Assembly: GCA_010015745.1 (NCBI GenBank)
Contig: ML978161.1
Span: 248,001-312,000 of the forward strand
Length of the DNA: 64,000 bases
Reading direction: 5' to 3'
From: Setomelanomma holmii
Taxonomy: Eukaryota; Ascomycota; Dothideomycetes; Pleosporales; Phaeosphaeriaceae
Of this stretch, positions 33,156 through 42,725 are shown piece after piece; the stretch's first letter is position 1; the number at the start of each line of letters is the position of its first letter. Below the pieces are notes generated by a model. It had not been told where the DNA came from and searched no databases. It saw only the letters and a program-made list of their open reading frames with translations. A program made the translations under genes and the position numbers.

Positions 33156-34836
33156 CTACGCAGCAACAGCAAAATGCTCACTCAACTTAGCCAACTCCAA
33201 CTCTCCCTCTCCCCCAAGATTATCCAACCCATGAAACCCCTCTTCCACAATCCATCGTTGCTCGTACTTCATCAACACTTTACACGCATTACCCACAACC
33301 AGTAAGCCAGGCGGTCTGCTTCCCTCCTCTTCGACAGCCGCGCACACATGCTCCAGACTCGTCCTAATGACGCGCTGATCGGGACAACTAGCGCGCTCGA
33401 GCACTGCACAGGGGAGTTCTTTAGGATAGCCCTTCTTTGTGAGATCGTCGACAAGAGCGGAGAGACGGTGGAGCGACATGAGCAGTACGAGTGTTCGCGA
33501 TGCAACGAAATCAGGTGAATCGAGCGGTGCGCCTTTTCGTCCTGTGCCGGTACAGATCAAGACTTGATCTGCAATGCCGCGATGCGTTGCTGGAATAGCA
33601 GCAAACAGTGGCGCAGACAGTGCGCTTGTGATGCCAGGAAGCACGCTCGGAATGAAGCCATGTGCGCGAAAGAAGTCGTACTCCTCGCCGCCTCGTCCGT
33701 AGATGTATGGATCACCTTGCTTTATCCTGACCACTACTTTGCCCGCCTTGAGACCTTCGAGACCAAGCTCGAGAAGCTCTTCTTGTGCCTTGTCCGCATT
33801 GCCGGGAAACTTGCGTGCGATATGGACGGTGGCGCGGCGCGGGACAAGGTCGAGGATGGGTGCTGGGACGAGCTTGTCGGCGAGAATGAGATCGGCGGAA
33901 AGGATGGCTTTGTGCGCGGCCCGAGTGAGAAGGTCTGGATTTCCGGGACCAGACCCAGCGAGAATGATGCGGCCTGCCCGTCTTTCTGACGTAATGGGTG
34001 TCGGCCCAACCTTAGAAGGACTGCTCCTGGCGAACTCCCTGAACAGAGTATCGATGTCGGCGTCCGTGATGGCAGCGAGGCGGCGAAGGGGCCAGTATTC
34101 GCATATCTGAGAGAGCCAGCGCATGCGCCTTCCTCTCGCAGCTTCTTTACTTTCCTCCAGAATGAGCTTGTTGAAGGTCGCCGCCTGACCGATATCCTCC
34201 TCTTCTGCTTCCAGGTCTTGAGAGAGCTCAGCAGCATGGTCTTCTTCCCATATGCGCCTTCGCAACGAGCCCAGCCGCTCGACAGCATCTCCTAGCTTCG
34301 ATGGCAGCGACGCGGCAATCTCCCTCCGTATCCTCGCAGACAATTTGCAACCCTTGCCGGACGTTGTGACACCAATCTGCAGAGGACCATCGGAATGAGT
34401 GGACAGGAGCGTGAATGAGCAGAGGTTCGGTGCGTCCGCGACGTTGACCGGTATCCGTAGTCTTCGGCATAGACTTGAGATGTGTGTAGCTGTGGCGAGT
34501 CAGAAGGAATTCTTGCGAGAGGTATTCATGGTCCTCACCTGAGGTGTGCTTCCCACCTGCTGTCACATAGACAGCATCGACAACGCAGTCTACTTCTGGG
34601 CGGCCCATTGTAGTCAAATCCTCATCCTGGAAGCTCCTCTGTATCCACTTGACTTCGCCCGCCTCAATGCGCTTGACCAGACCATAGTGTAATGTTGAGT
34701 CCTCTGGGGCTATGAGAATTGGTTTCGCCCCGACTTCGATTGCTCTTGAGCACCTTGCGCCGGCCAGTGGGTTCGATCCGACAATCAAATGAATGTTGTT
34801 CGTCGCGTCGACTGCAGTGAGAAGTGCAGGCGCCAT
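33156..34836 (-). CDS. Siroheme synthase: Met8-like dehydrogenase/chelatase fused to uroporphyrinogen-III methyltransferase
   Basis: Two exons on the minus strand, 34836-34539 and 34489-33156; intron 49 nt. Product 543 aa from the ATG at 34836 (MAPALLTAVDATNN); the open frame further upstream starts only at TTG. Residues 1-190 are Met8-like: a nucleotide-binding fold (HLIVGSNPLAGARCSRAIEV) and RIPVNVADAPNLCSFTLL followed by GVTTSGKGC. From about residue 275 comes the SUMT (tetrapyrrole methylase) domain with LAGSGPGNPDLLT, VRIKQGDPYIYGRGGEE and LPGITSALSAP. The protein would perform the methylation, dehydrogenation and probably ferrochelation steps that turn uroporphyrinogen III into siroheme, the cofactor of sulfite and nitrite reductases. 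Yeast splits these jobs between Met1 and Met8; the fusion is common in filamentous fungi. Confidence 0.9.
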
Positions 34837-35117
34837 AGTGAAGTTTGGCAACCAATTTGTGCAAAGGAATGGCGAACTTGCGCTCCCAAACTTAGAAACC
34901 AAAAGTATTAGTATGAACCGTTATCAGTCTGGAATACTCATAGCGGCGGCGATGATAATGCACGACTACTTTTCTTGTTCCGATACCGACCAACCGACTG
35001 ATGGCGCGATCGGCCGCTAACCCCAGGCGGATATGCCGCGGAGAAGAGCTTGGTGCAAGTCGCGTCCCCGCCAATCGCAGATTGTGTGATTGCTGGTAGT
35101 CAAGTAATCGTCCGGAG

Positions 35118-36134
35118 TTAGTCCAACTGCTCACCGCGATCCATCACAATGTTGAGTGCTTTGCGGCTCAGCATGATGCTGTGTTCGAGTGCATTGAGCT
35201 TTGCAGATGCGGAGATGAGTGCTGGATCCTGGCTTTCTACGCGGATCTTCTCTTTGACGCGGACATCTTGTCCCTTGTATTTGAATGTTCGGTCGTGCTC
35301 GTCGTGTACTGGTGTCCGAGCACCGCCAAGCGCCACGGCCAGACTGTCGCGGATGCTGAAGCCAGTGAGCGACTTTTGCTCGGCATGTTGCGGTTCGAGC
35401 GTGCGGATCTCGAGGACGAGAGCGGCGTCAAAGACGAAGAGGTGGAAGGATACGGTGGGTGGCAACGGGGGATCGAATGTCTGAGAATAGTTAGTACTGC
35501 GCATAGCAGACTTCGCAGTCAGAGCTACCTTTTCGTCCACTGGATGCTCCCACCACGGCGACTGCACATCAGAGTATCCTTTCAGTGCCTGCCGTGCTTC
35601 TTGTATGTGGTCATGCAGTAGCTGCAGCTGGCCAGCGACGAAGTTGGCCTTGGTCGCATCTCCGCCCCAGATGGCTACATCGATAACGTCCAAGCAGCTG
35701 TTGATGGACGTCCGCACCGAGGTCAGCTGTGGCACGACGAGTGTAGGCGCTTGAGGAGCAGAAGAGAAGGTCAGGTCGTAGCTGTGAGAGCCGCGTGGTG
35801 GTGGGAGGCTTGTAAGACGCAGTTTTACATTCTATAGGCATGCATCAGTAAGATCCTGACAGCACCGGCTGCTCGCACATACGCCCTTGGTGATGCGAGT
35901 TCCGATTCTCGTGATCACTCCCTTCAGACTCTCTGACCGCACCGAGGACAACACGAGTGTAGAGCCATTCTCCGACGGCGCAAGCAACGCAGCACACTCT
36001 TCGAGGCCTGCCTTTAGCGACTGCAGCCTCTCGCGCAGCTGCACCAGCAGCCATTCAAGCTCCCGGGCCTGCGATGCGGCTTGCTCATCCGCGAGCTCAG
36101 CGTCCCCAATGGGCGGCCAGACGGCAGCAGACAT
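35118..36134 (-). CDS. RAV2: RAVE complex subunit 2 / Rogdi homologue
   Basis: Three exons on the minus strand: 36134-35883, 35831-35529 and 35480-35118. Introns are 51 nt and 48 nt. The second intron is a multiple of three with no stop codon, but it has a perfect TACTAAC branch and a ctcag acceptor, so it is excluded. Product 305 aa. The N-terminal third is helical and leucine-rich (ELEWLLVQLRERLQSLKAG). The middle contains SHSYDLTFSSAPQAP and SINSCLDVIDVAIWGGDA, and the C-terminal part PTVSFHLFVFDAALVLEIR and LNALEHSIMLSRKALNIV, as in Rogdi/Rav2 proteins. RAVE reassembles the V-ATPase V1 and Vo sectors. Confidence 0.82.
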
Positions 36135-36718
36135 GCTGGAAACACAAATTCAAGGCAGTCGAGCTTCGGGGCGTCTTCGAGTGGTGTTCACGTGGCCGCG
36201 ATGATGAGGATGCGCGCACCTAACAGCAGATCGTCCGGCAGCAACCGAGCTCAGGCCAGGAAGCGCGACCCGTGCAGCGCAAGGATGCCAGCTACCGAGA
36301 GTCGAGCTCTCCATGCCTGCACCGCGATCGAGCCCGTTCGCTGCAAATATCAGGCTTCAAAGCAAACATGTCTCTTAGCCGGCACCTTAGTCTCTGCCTT
36401 GCTTCCTATTCAGTAAAGCGCCACACCCTTTCGGCCGTCAAATGATGCAAAGCGCACATCACCCTTCCCTGTGAGGTCACCAAGGTCATGAGCTAGCGTC
36501 GCGCCTCGATCTTCGCAGCTAGCCGGCCATACGTCACCAGCTGCTTGGCTGTCACCCCGTCACTTCATAAACAAGATGCATGGTTCTTCTTAAAAAAGTT
36601 TCCGCACGCTTCCGATCTGGGCTTCTCTTCACTTAACTTGTCGCATTCGACAACCCCGTAATCTTAATCATCCTGCCCAGACTCTGCTGAAGGTCGCGCT
36701 TCACGAGCTATAATCACC
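36135..36718. promoter_or_regulatory. Divergent promoter region, RAV2 and SUR7-family gene
   Basis: 584 bp between two divergent starts. A run of A (ttcttAAAAAAgttt, about 36588-36602) and a CT-rich leader precede the rightward gene. Confidence 0.45.
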
Positions 36719-37580
36719 ATGGGCCCTACCAGTATGTTTTCCTTATGCAGCATTTATGCATAATATGTGACTGGTGCTAATTGCCTGCGCAGGACCAATC
36801 CTTGCGATCCTATCGCTCATCCTCGTTGGTGGAGGTGTTCTGCTGCAGTTCTTCACCATCTTGACTGGTGGTGTTAACAGCGCTCCATTGAACCGATTCT
36901 ACTTCCTCCAAGCAGCCACAAATGGCATTCCCAACGCACGCAATCCATCTCGATGGACCTTTTTCGCCATCTGCGGTGCGGACCCCACCTCTGGACACAA
37001 TGCCAACTGCGGCAATGCCGTTCCAGCTTTGCCGTTTGATCCTCCCCGGAACTTTGGCACCACCGAAAATATCCCAGAGCAGTTCCTCGGCACGAGGCAA
37101 TACTTCCTCCTCTCCCGATTCATGTTCGCTTTCTACTTGATTGCGCTCTTCTTTGGTGCCATTGCTCTCCTCACTGGTCTTCTCGCGCTTATTAGCCGTC
37201 TTGGTGGATACATCTCCTCCATGACCACTTTCATTGCGCTCTTCTTCCAGACCCTTGCCGCGACCCTCATGACGTAAGTTTGACAAATTTTGCTTCGAAC
37301 AAATTCACTGCTAACACCACACAGTGTCTGGGTTGTCAAGGGCCGCGACGCTTTCCGCTCGGCCGGCTACGAGGCCAACATTGGCCGCTACTTGATGGCG
37401 TTCGCCTGGGCATCCATGGCCTGCTTCTTCCTTGCCACCATTTCCTTCTGTCTCGGCGGACGTCTTGGTGGTGATAGCTCTTCTGGTGTGCGTCGCTCGC
37501 GCTCGACCAAGTCGAACCGCAGCCGCGGTAGCTTCTTGGACACCGACTCGCATAGGAAGACTCGCGAATACTCTCCGTAA
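36719..37580 (+). CDS. SUR7/PalI-family membrane protein
   Basis: Three exons: 36719-36731 (13 nt), 36793-37273 and 37325-37580; introns 61 and 51 nt. Product 249 aa. Four hydrophobic segments: residues about 6-26, 128-150, 155-180 and 195-215. The large loop after the first segment holds NRFYFLQAATNGIPNARNPSRW and a pair of cysteines (ICGADP..NCGNAVPALPF), the usual SUR7 layout. The tail is basic and Ser/Arg-rich (RRSRSTKSNRSRGS). SUR7 proteins mark eisosomes in the plasma membrane and affect wall and endocytosis; the exact subtype is not resolved. Confidence 0.85.
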
Positions 37581-37820
37581 GCAGTGTCTGACGGAATGTG
37601 TAGAGGTGTAATGTGAGAAAGATGTACATACGATATCCACGATATAGTCTCGACCGTCTGATTTAATGTTGAATTTGTATATCTCGTTCTAGCGAGGAGT
37701 AATGGAATTCTTATCCAAGCATGAGCATCATGTCGTTTCCCATCTCTGCCGCAACACTTCTCCTCTTCACGACCATCACTTGGATGCCACTTTTCTTTGC
37801 TTGAAAGCTGACGTGTCCAT

Positions 37821-39068
37821 CTAAATCCAGTCGTCAAACATCTCATGCCAACCCTCCACAACCTTCTTCTCCTCGTCCTTGCTCTCCTCATCTGCCTTAC
37901 CCTCCCACACCGTCCAAACATCAAACGGTTCCTCCTCATCACTCTCCCCGTCTTCCTCCTCGACACCCGAGACAGGCTCATACGCCTCAATCCCCCTACA
38001 AGTCGCAACACACTCATCCACCAGATTAAGATCCTGCCTCGAGCACAGCATCTGCGGGTCGCCATAGCCATAGTACCGCGACACGGGCGGTGCGCCGTTG
38101 CTAAGCTGATATGTCACTGTCCGGCCAGTAAGCGAGGTGTATGTGTGTGCGGAGTTGTCCGAGCTAGTTGGGGAGTGTAAGGAGTTTTGGTCGAAGGTCT
38201 GGAGGAAATCGGGAGAGGGGTCGATTTGTGCTGCGATGCTGCGAGCGCGCTCGGTGTGCGCTTTCATAATGGCAATGGCGGGCATGGGGACGTATCGTAC
38301 CGTCCTCGTCGCTTCTCGATCCGCGTCCCCTTCATCTTCGCCTTCGTCCTCAGTCATACCCGCTGGCTGAACACGCGGAGCAGCCACACCAGGCCTTCCC
38401 TCGCCCAACCACTCCTCCCACCCCCTCAACCCACTCACCCACGGCCCCGTCTCAAACGTGCCCGCAGGACTCCACTTCTCGCCGTTCGGATTATGGAGTA
38501 TCGCTTCCCTCACCCCCATCCCCACCACACCACCAGTCCCAGGCTGCTGACGCACCCCAAACACAACCGCATCCATCAACTCCCGGACCGCTTTCCACTC
38601 TTCAAGAAACCACCGCACCCGCTCATACAGCTTCATACTCCTCGGACTCACGCGCGCACTAGCAAGCACGTCTTCGCACGGCAGCCACGAGCGGCTTTCT
38701 TGCCATATGTCGAGTAGGTGGAACCAGAGGCTGTTCATGAGCGGGGTATCCCGGTGCGCAAAGTCGGCCAGGTAGTCGAGCAGACGGGCGGCGGCGGTCC
38801 AGTAGCGTTCCGTGAAGATGGATTCGCAGGGCGCGCAGGGCCAGGTGGTGATGGTGTCCGAGGGCGGGTTGTGTGGGCAGGGTGGATGTGTGAGGAGGGA
38901 TTTGATGGAGGTGTAAGTTTGGCGGAAGACGAGGGCGTTGTTGCGGTGAAGGTAGTGTGTTGTTATGGGAGGTGTTTGGTTGTAGTCTGATATCAGGATG
39001 GTTGGAAGCGGGACTTTTGAGAGAGCGGAGTGAGGTACCATGCGTGGCGGGAGTGTGGGTGGCTGCAT
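37821..39068 (-). CDS. Hypothetical protein, 415 aa
   Basis: Single exon, ATG at 39068, stop at 37821. I recognise no domain. Features seen: a Pro-rich start; WLPCEDVLASARVSPRSMKLYERVRWFLEEWKAVRELMDAVVFGVR, a helical block, in the middle; WSPAGTFETGPWVSGLRGWEEWLGEG; two acidic stretches (near residues 240 and 365); and a C-terminus FDVWTVWEG..VEGWHEMFDDWI. It is rich in tryptophan, with about 15 residues. No signal peptide or membrane span. Long uninterrupted frame and balanced composition support a real gene restricted to filamentous fungi. Confidence 0.7.
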   Translation of the reverse strand: MQPPTLPPRMVPHSALSKVPLPTILISDYNQTPPITTHYLHRNNALVFRQTYTSIKSLLTHPPCPHNPPSDTITTWPCAPCESIFTERYWTAAARLLDYLADFAHRDTPLMNSLWFHLLDIWQESRSWLPCEDVLASARVSPRSMKLYERVRWFLEEWKAVRELMDAVVFGVRQQPGTGGVVGMGVREAILHNPNGEKWSPAGTFETGPWVSGLRGWEEWLGEGRPGVAAPRVQPAGMTEDEGEDEGDADREATRTVRYVPMPAIAIMKAHTERARSIAAQIDPSPDFLQTFDQNSLHSPTSSDNSAHTYTSLTGRTVTYQLSNGAPPVSRYYGYGDPQMLCSRQDLNLVDECVATCRGIEAYEPVSGVEEEDGESDEEEPFDVWTVWEGKADEESKDEEKKVVEGWHEMFDDWI

Positions 39069-39316
39069 GGCGGGTAAGTATCTGACATCGATCGGTTGAG
39101 TAGACAGTTGAAGGTGTTATGGCGGTAGAGAAGTGCGGTTGATAGAGGTCACTGTTGTGGTGCCAAGACTGTAGCACTGCGCAAACGGCCGTCTAGAGGT
39201 GCTCCAGGTAAAGCAATGAGACTCAAAATTTGGTCACAACAGATCTTGCATCAGTCATGAAGCGCAAAAACGCCGCAACAAGCTCACCAAACCTAAGCTC
39301 TCCTAAGTTCTGTCAA

Positions 39317-40894
39317 TCAAAGGTATCGTGACATCCTACTCAATGTGCTCATTCTTCCATGTTGCATATTGCTCAACAACGCCTCCTCCAGCGCCGACTG
39401 ACTTATACCCGCATCTGCGAACATTAGCTCATATCTTTCCAAAGAACCGCAAGACATACCATCAATGTCACTGAAGCTACTACCCATGCTCGGCGTACCC
39501 TCACTGCCCTCTTTGCGCAACCTCGGACCCTTCTGCCTCGGACTTCCAAGCCTACCCAGCTCGGCGCGATGATTCGACTGTGGACTCATCGGACTCTTCC
39601 CTGTCGCTTTTGGCACGGGCGCATCACTTTCAGAAGCTGAGGTAGTCATCGATGACGCCGTAGCCTGTGACTGCTGATCCATAGACTTTTGCCTAATCGG
39701 CGGCGCGGGCTTACTTCTATCTGTCAAGACTTTCTGCTCTGGCTTGCTGTTTGTCCGGAAGAGCGTGTCCTGTGCATACTTTGGGGTGCTCGGCTGTCGC
39801 TTTGCAGCAGAGGCAAATGGAAGACTGGGCGCATCGTGAGAACCGGAGCCGTCACCTTCCTGAGCGCCTTCACCTTCTTCGAACGTCGATAAAGTCTTGG
39901 GGCGTTGCTGCGTGAAGCGTGGTGGTCGCTTGAAGAGTTGGCTGCGGTGGGCTGGGTGGTCAGTATCTGATGAGGAGGAAGAGCTGGATGATGAGGAGGC
40001 CGGGATATCTGGTGAGTCAATGGAGTCGTCCAGAGGGCTAGGTGGCGCCGGGGCGGAAGAAAGTTTGCGCTCCTCAGGCTTTGGACTCGTTAGGTTCGGA
40101 CGTTGTACTGAGCGAGTCGACTGTGTTCGAACAGGAAGTTGTTGTGTGTTGGCTCGAGACTGTGTGATAGTGTTTGTTGAAGGCGTCCTTGATAGTGGTG
40201 GTGCTACGTAGTGTTAGCTTACGATTGTATTGTTTACTTGGCCTTGTCGCGATTCTACTTACCGGTCGCGGTGGCCTCGCCTCCTCGTAGACTTGGGCTG
40301 TCCCTCTGCCGTCCTGAAAGCGCAGACGTGGTCCTACGTCCTAGGTCTTCTTAGTTGTATCTTACGACACGAATAAGGGCCATACCTAGTGAACCACCAC
40401 TACCAGTCCTCTGCATAGTCACGCCGCCAGTAACAGTCAGGTTGCTCGCAACAGAAGTCGACGCAGTGGGGACATTCGATCCGCTGACCTTCTTCATTTG
40501 GCTTCGAACATGGTCGAGATGTCTCTCGTACAGCCATGCTGCTTGCTGAAGGAGAAACGATGGTGGAACTTGGAACTTTCCAGCTCTGGTACATTGTTAG
40601 CAAGGCTAACCCATTCACAATGACCAGGCAGCACACTCACAACTCCACCCCTAAGTTCGTCAGTATGTCGCAACCTGATCAGTGTGAGCATACATACAGT
40701 TCAGATCACTTGTCTTCGATGACTTTGAGATGACTTTCCAAAGTTGTCGGTCCTTGTCGGCATCCCATTGTGCCTTGCTCGTGGATCAGCAGACGTTCCT
40801 CATGCAGGGCGGACGATCTTACTTGTGCGGGATCTACGAAGTTGCCTCGAGCAAACGGCAGGCGTACCAGAGCTGTGAATTGAACGTTCGACAT
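39317..40894 (-). CDS. ATG29: Autophagy-related protein Atg29, seven exons with a 10-nt microexon
   Basis: Exons on the minus strand: 40894-40823, 40773-40698, 40650-40641, 40585-40386, 40340-40263, 40203-39460 and 39414-39317. Introns are 45-59 nt. Joined product 425 aa. The N-terminus MSNVQFTALVRLPFARGNFV and the continuation WDADKDRQLWKVISKSS match Atg29. The microexon (10 nt) supplies part of W-V-E-L, and the next exon continues with FLLQQAAWLYERHLDHVRSQ, the most conserved part of the family. The remaining 300 residues are disordered and Ser-rich, closing with SQSALEEALLSNMQH. The last intron (45 nt) is a stopless multiple of three. Atg29 works with Atg17 and Atg31 to scaffold the phagophore assembly site. 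Confidence 0.92.
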
Positions 40895-41333
40895 GTTGCT
40901 CGTATAATACATACACAGAGAGATGAGAAGGGGTGGAACAGTTGATGGGTGTGGTTGATGATTCGAGGCTGGGATGTTCAAAGCAGTCTGGCGTGAACTG
41001 ATCTACGCAAGTCTGGTGCGGAAGCGCGACGGGCGCACAACGGGCAAGTTGAGAGGTCTCAAGTTCCAGCAAAGTGGTCAGTTTTGATTGAAATGAGTTT
41101 ACCACTGGCTGATGAATACTGCGAGTGAGAAGTTGCATTCACTACTCTGGCCCATGGTGCCATCTTCATTGGAGCACAAGGCAGTCCCGAACCATGCAAG
41201 CGCCACACTCACTAGCCACAAAACCTCACGCCCCACCCCGCGTTATGCAGGGCCGCATAAAATACTCGAAGAACTATCCGCATTCGCCCAACATTTTCTC
41301 GAAGACTCACAACATCAATACTGAATCAACAGA
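40895..41333. promoter_or_regulatory. Divergent promoter region, ATG29 and SAICAR synthetase
   Basis: 439 bp between two divergent starts. No firm TATA box is seen. Confidence 0.45.
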
Positions 41334-42344
41334 ATGTCTTCAGAGGCAATCGTCAACATCGATATACAGGGCAAGTTGCCAAAGGTCGCATCAGGCAAAG
41401 TCCGAGACCTTTATGCGATTGACGATGATACACTACTTTTCGTCGCAAGCGATCGTATATCGGCATACGATGTGATCATGGAGAATGTAAGTTCACAAGT
41501 AATGAGCTTCGGTTTCTGTAGCCTTCAAATCAAACTTCCAAGGCCGAATACTTTCAATCGCTATTATTCCAGATCATCTAACATCCCCCAGGGCATACCC
41601 GGCAAAGGCGCCCTCCTAACCTCCATGTCCAAATACTGGTTCACCTACCTGCCCCAACATGTCCCCGGTCTAAAAACGCACTATCTCTCCGACCACCTTC
41701 CCGAAGCAATCACGGACCAAATAGCCCTTAAGAAGCGCAGCATGCAAGTCCGCCGCCTGCGCATCATTCCCATCGAGTCCATTGTGCGCGGCTACATCAC
41801 GGGATCCGGATGGAACGAGTACCGCAAGTCTGGAACTGTGAATGGAATCAAGCTACCCGCCGGACTGATTGAGGGACAGAAGTTGCCGCAGCCGTTGTGG
41901 ACGCCGAGTACCAAGGCAGAAGTTGGGGGTAAGGATGAGAATATCAGCCCACAGAAAGCGAGGGAGATTATTGGAGATGAGAAGATTGCTGCAAGAGTTG
42001 AGGAGCTGAGTTTGGCGATCTACAAAGCTGCTGCGGAACGCGCTGAAGCTGTTGGGATTGTGCTTGCGGACACGAAGTTTGAGTTTGGACTTACAGAGAA
42101 AGACGAAGTTGTGCTTGTGGATGAGGTATTGACGCCGGATAGTAGTCGCTTTTGGCCGAAGGAGACGTGGGAGCAGAATCTGGACAAGGCACAGCCGAGC
42201 TTCGACAAGCAGTTCCTGCGGGATTGGTTGACGGGAGAGGGGCTGAAGGGAATGGAGGGCGTGACAGTACCAGAGGATATTGTGAGCAAGACGGCGGAGA
42301 AGTATAGGGAAGCTTACGAGAAGATCACGGGACAGGCGTCATGA
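41334..42344 (+). CDS. ADE1: Phosphoribosylaminoimidazole-succinocarboxamide (SAICAR) synthetase
   Basis: ATG at 41334. A 105-nt intron (41487-41591; gtaagt, tctaac branch, ccccag) interrupts the frame. It is a multiple of three with no stop, so a naive reading adds 35 residues. Without it the product is 301 aa, the family length. Motifs: GKVRDLYAIDDDTLLFVASD with SDRISAYDV near the N-terminus, ESIVRGYITGSGWNEY, LADTKFEFGL, and DEVLTPDSSRFWP. The enzyme condenses CAIR with aspartate, step 7 of de novo purine synthesis, in the cytosol. SAICAR synthetase is also a recurrent gene in the neighbourhood of MAT loci of filamentous ascomycetes. Confidence 0.95.
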   Translation: MSSEAIVNIDIQGKLPKVASGKVRDLYAIDDDTLLFVASDRISAYDVIMENVSSQVMSFGFCSLQIKLPRPNTFNRYYSRSSNIPQGIPGKGALLTSMSKYWFTYLPQHVPGLKTHYLSDHLPEAITDQIALKKRSMQVRRLRIIPIESIVRGYITGSGWNEYRKSGTVNGIKLPAGLIEGQKLPQPLWTPSTKAEVGGKDENISPQKAREIIGDEKIAARVEELSLAIYKAAAERAEAVGIVLADTKFEFGLTEKDEVVLVDEVLTPDSSRFWPKETWEQNLDKAQPSFDKQFLRDWLTGEGLKGMEGVTVPEDIVSKTAEKYREAYEKITGQAS

Positions 42345-42725
42345 GAGAAGTTGCTTAGGCAGTCGAGGCCTGACAACCACATCCCAAGATATGTGTGTGG
42401 TTATTCAATGATTTATTTCTTACGGGCCTAAAGCCCTATCTACCACCTATGCTACCCATATTCCATCTTCTGAATCCAACTCAACGCCATGCTATGTCTC
42501 TCATCGATAACAATGCATGTTACAAATATCGATATGCTCGCCATGCTAACCCCATAAACGCCGTGTAATGCAATTGTCATGTCATGATTTCTCACAACAA
42601 GAAACGCCGCCGCTCGCTTCATGCATGCCATGCTACCCAAAATGAAAGACCGAAAGTACCCACAAACATGAGAAAAACAAATACAAAAGAGCTGGAATAA
42701 TATCAACGAAAGAGGAGTATGGTGC
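42345..42725. other. Convergent intergenic region, ADE1 and MED12
   Basis: 381 bp, AT-rich; both 3' UTRs expected. Nothing else seen. Confidence 0.5.

Noticed and set aside
37388..38071. 227-codon minus-strand frame
   Set aside because: Antisense to the SUR7-family gene at one end and out of frame with the 415-aa gene at the other; Arg-rich shadow composition.
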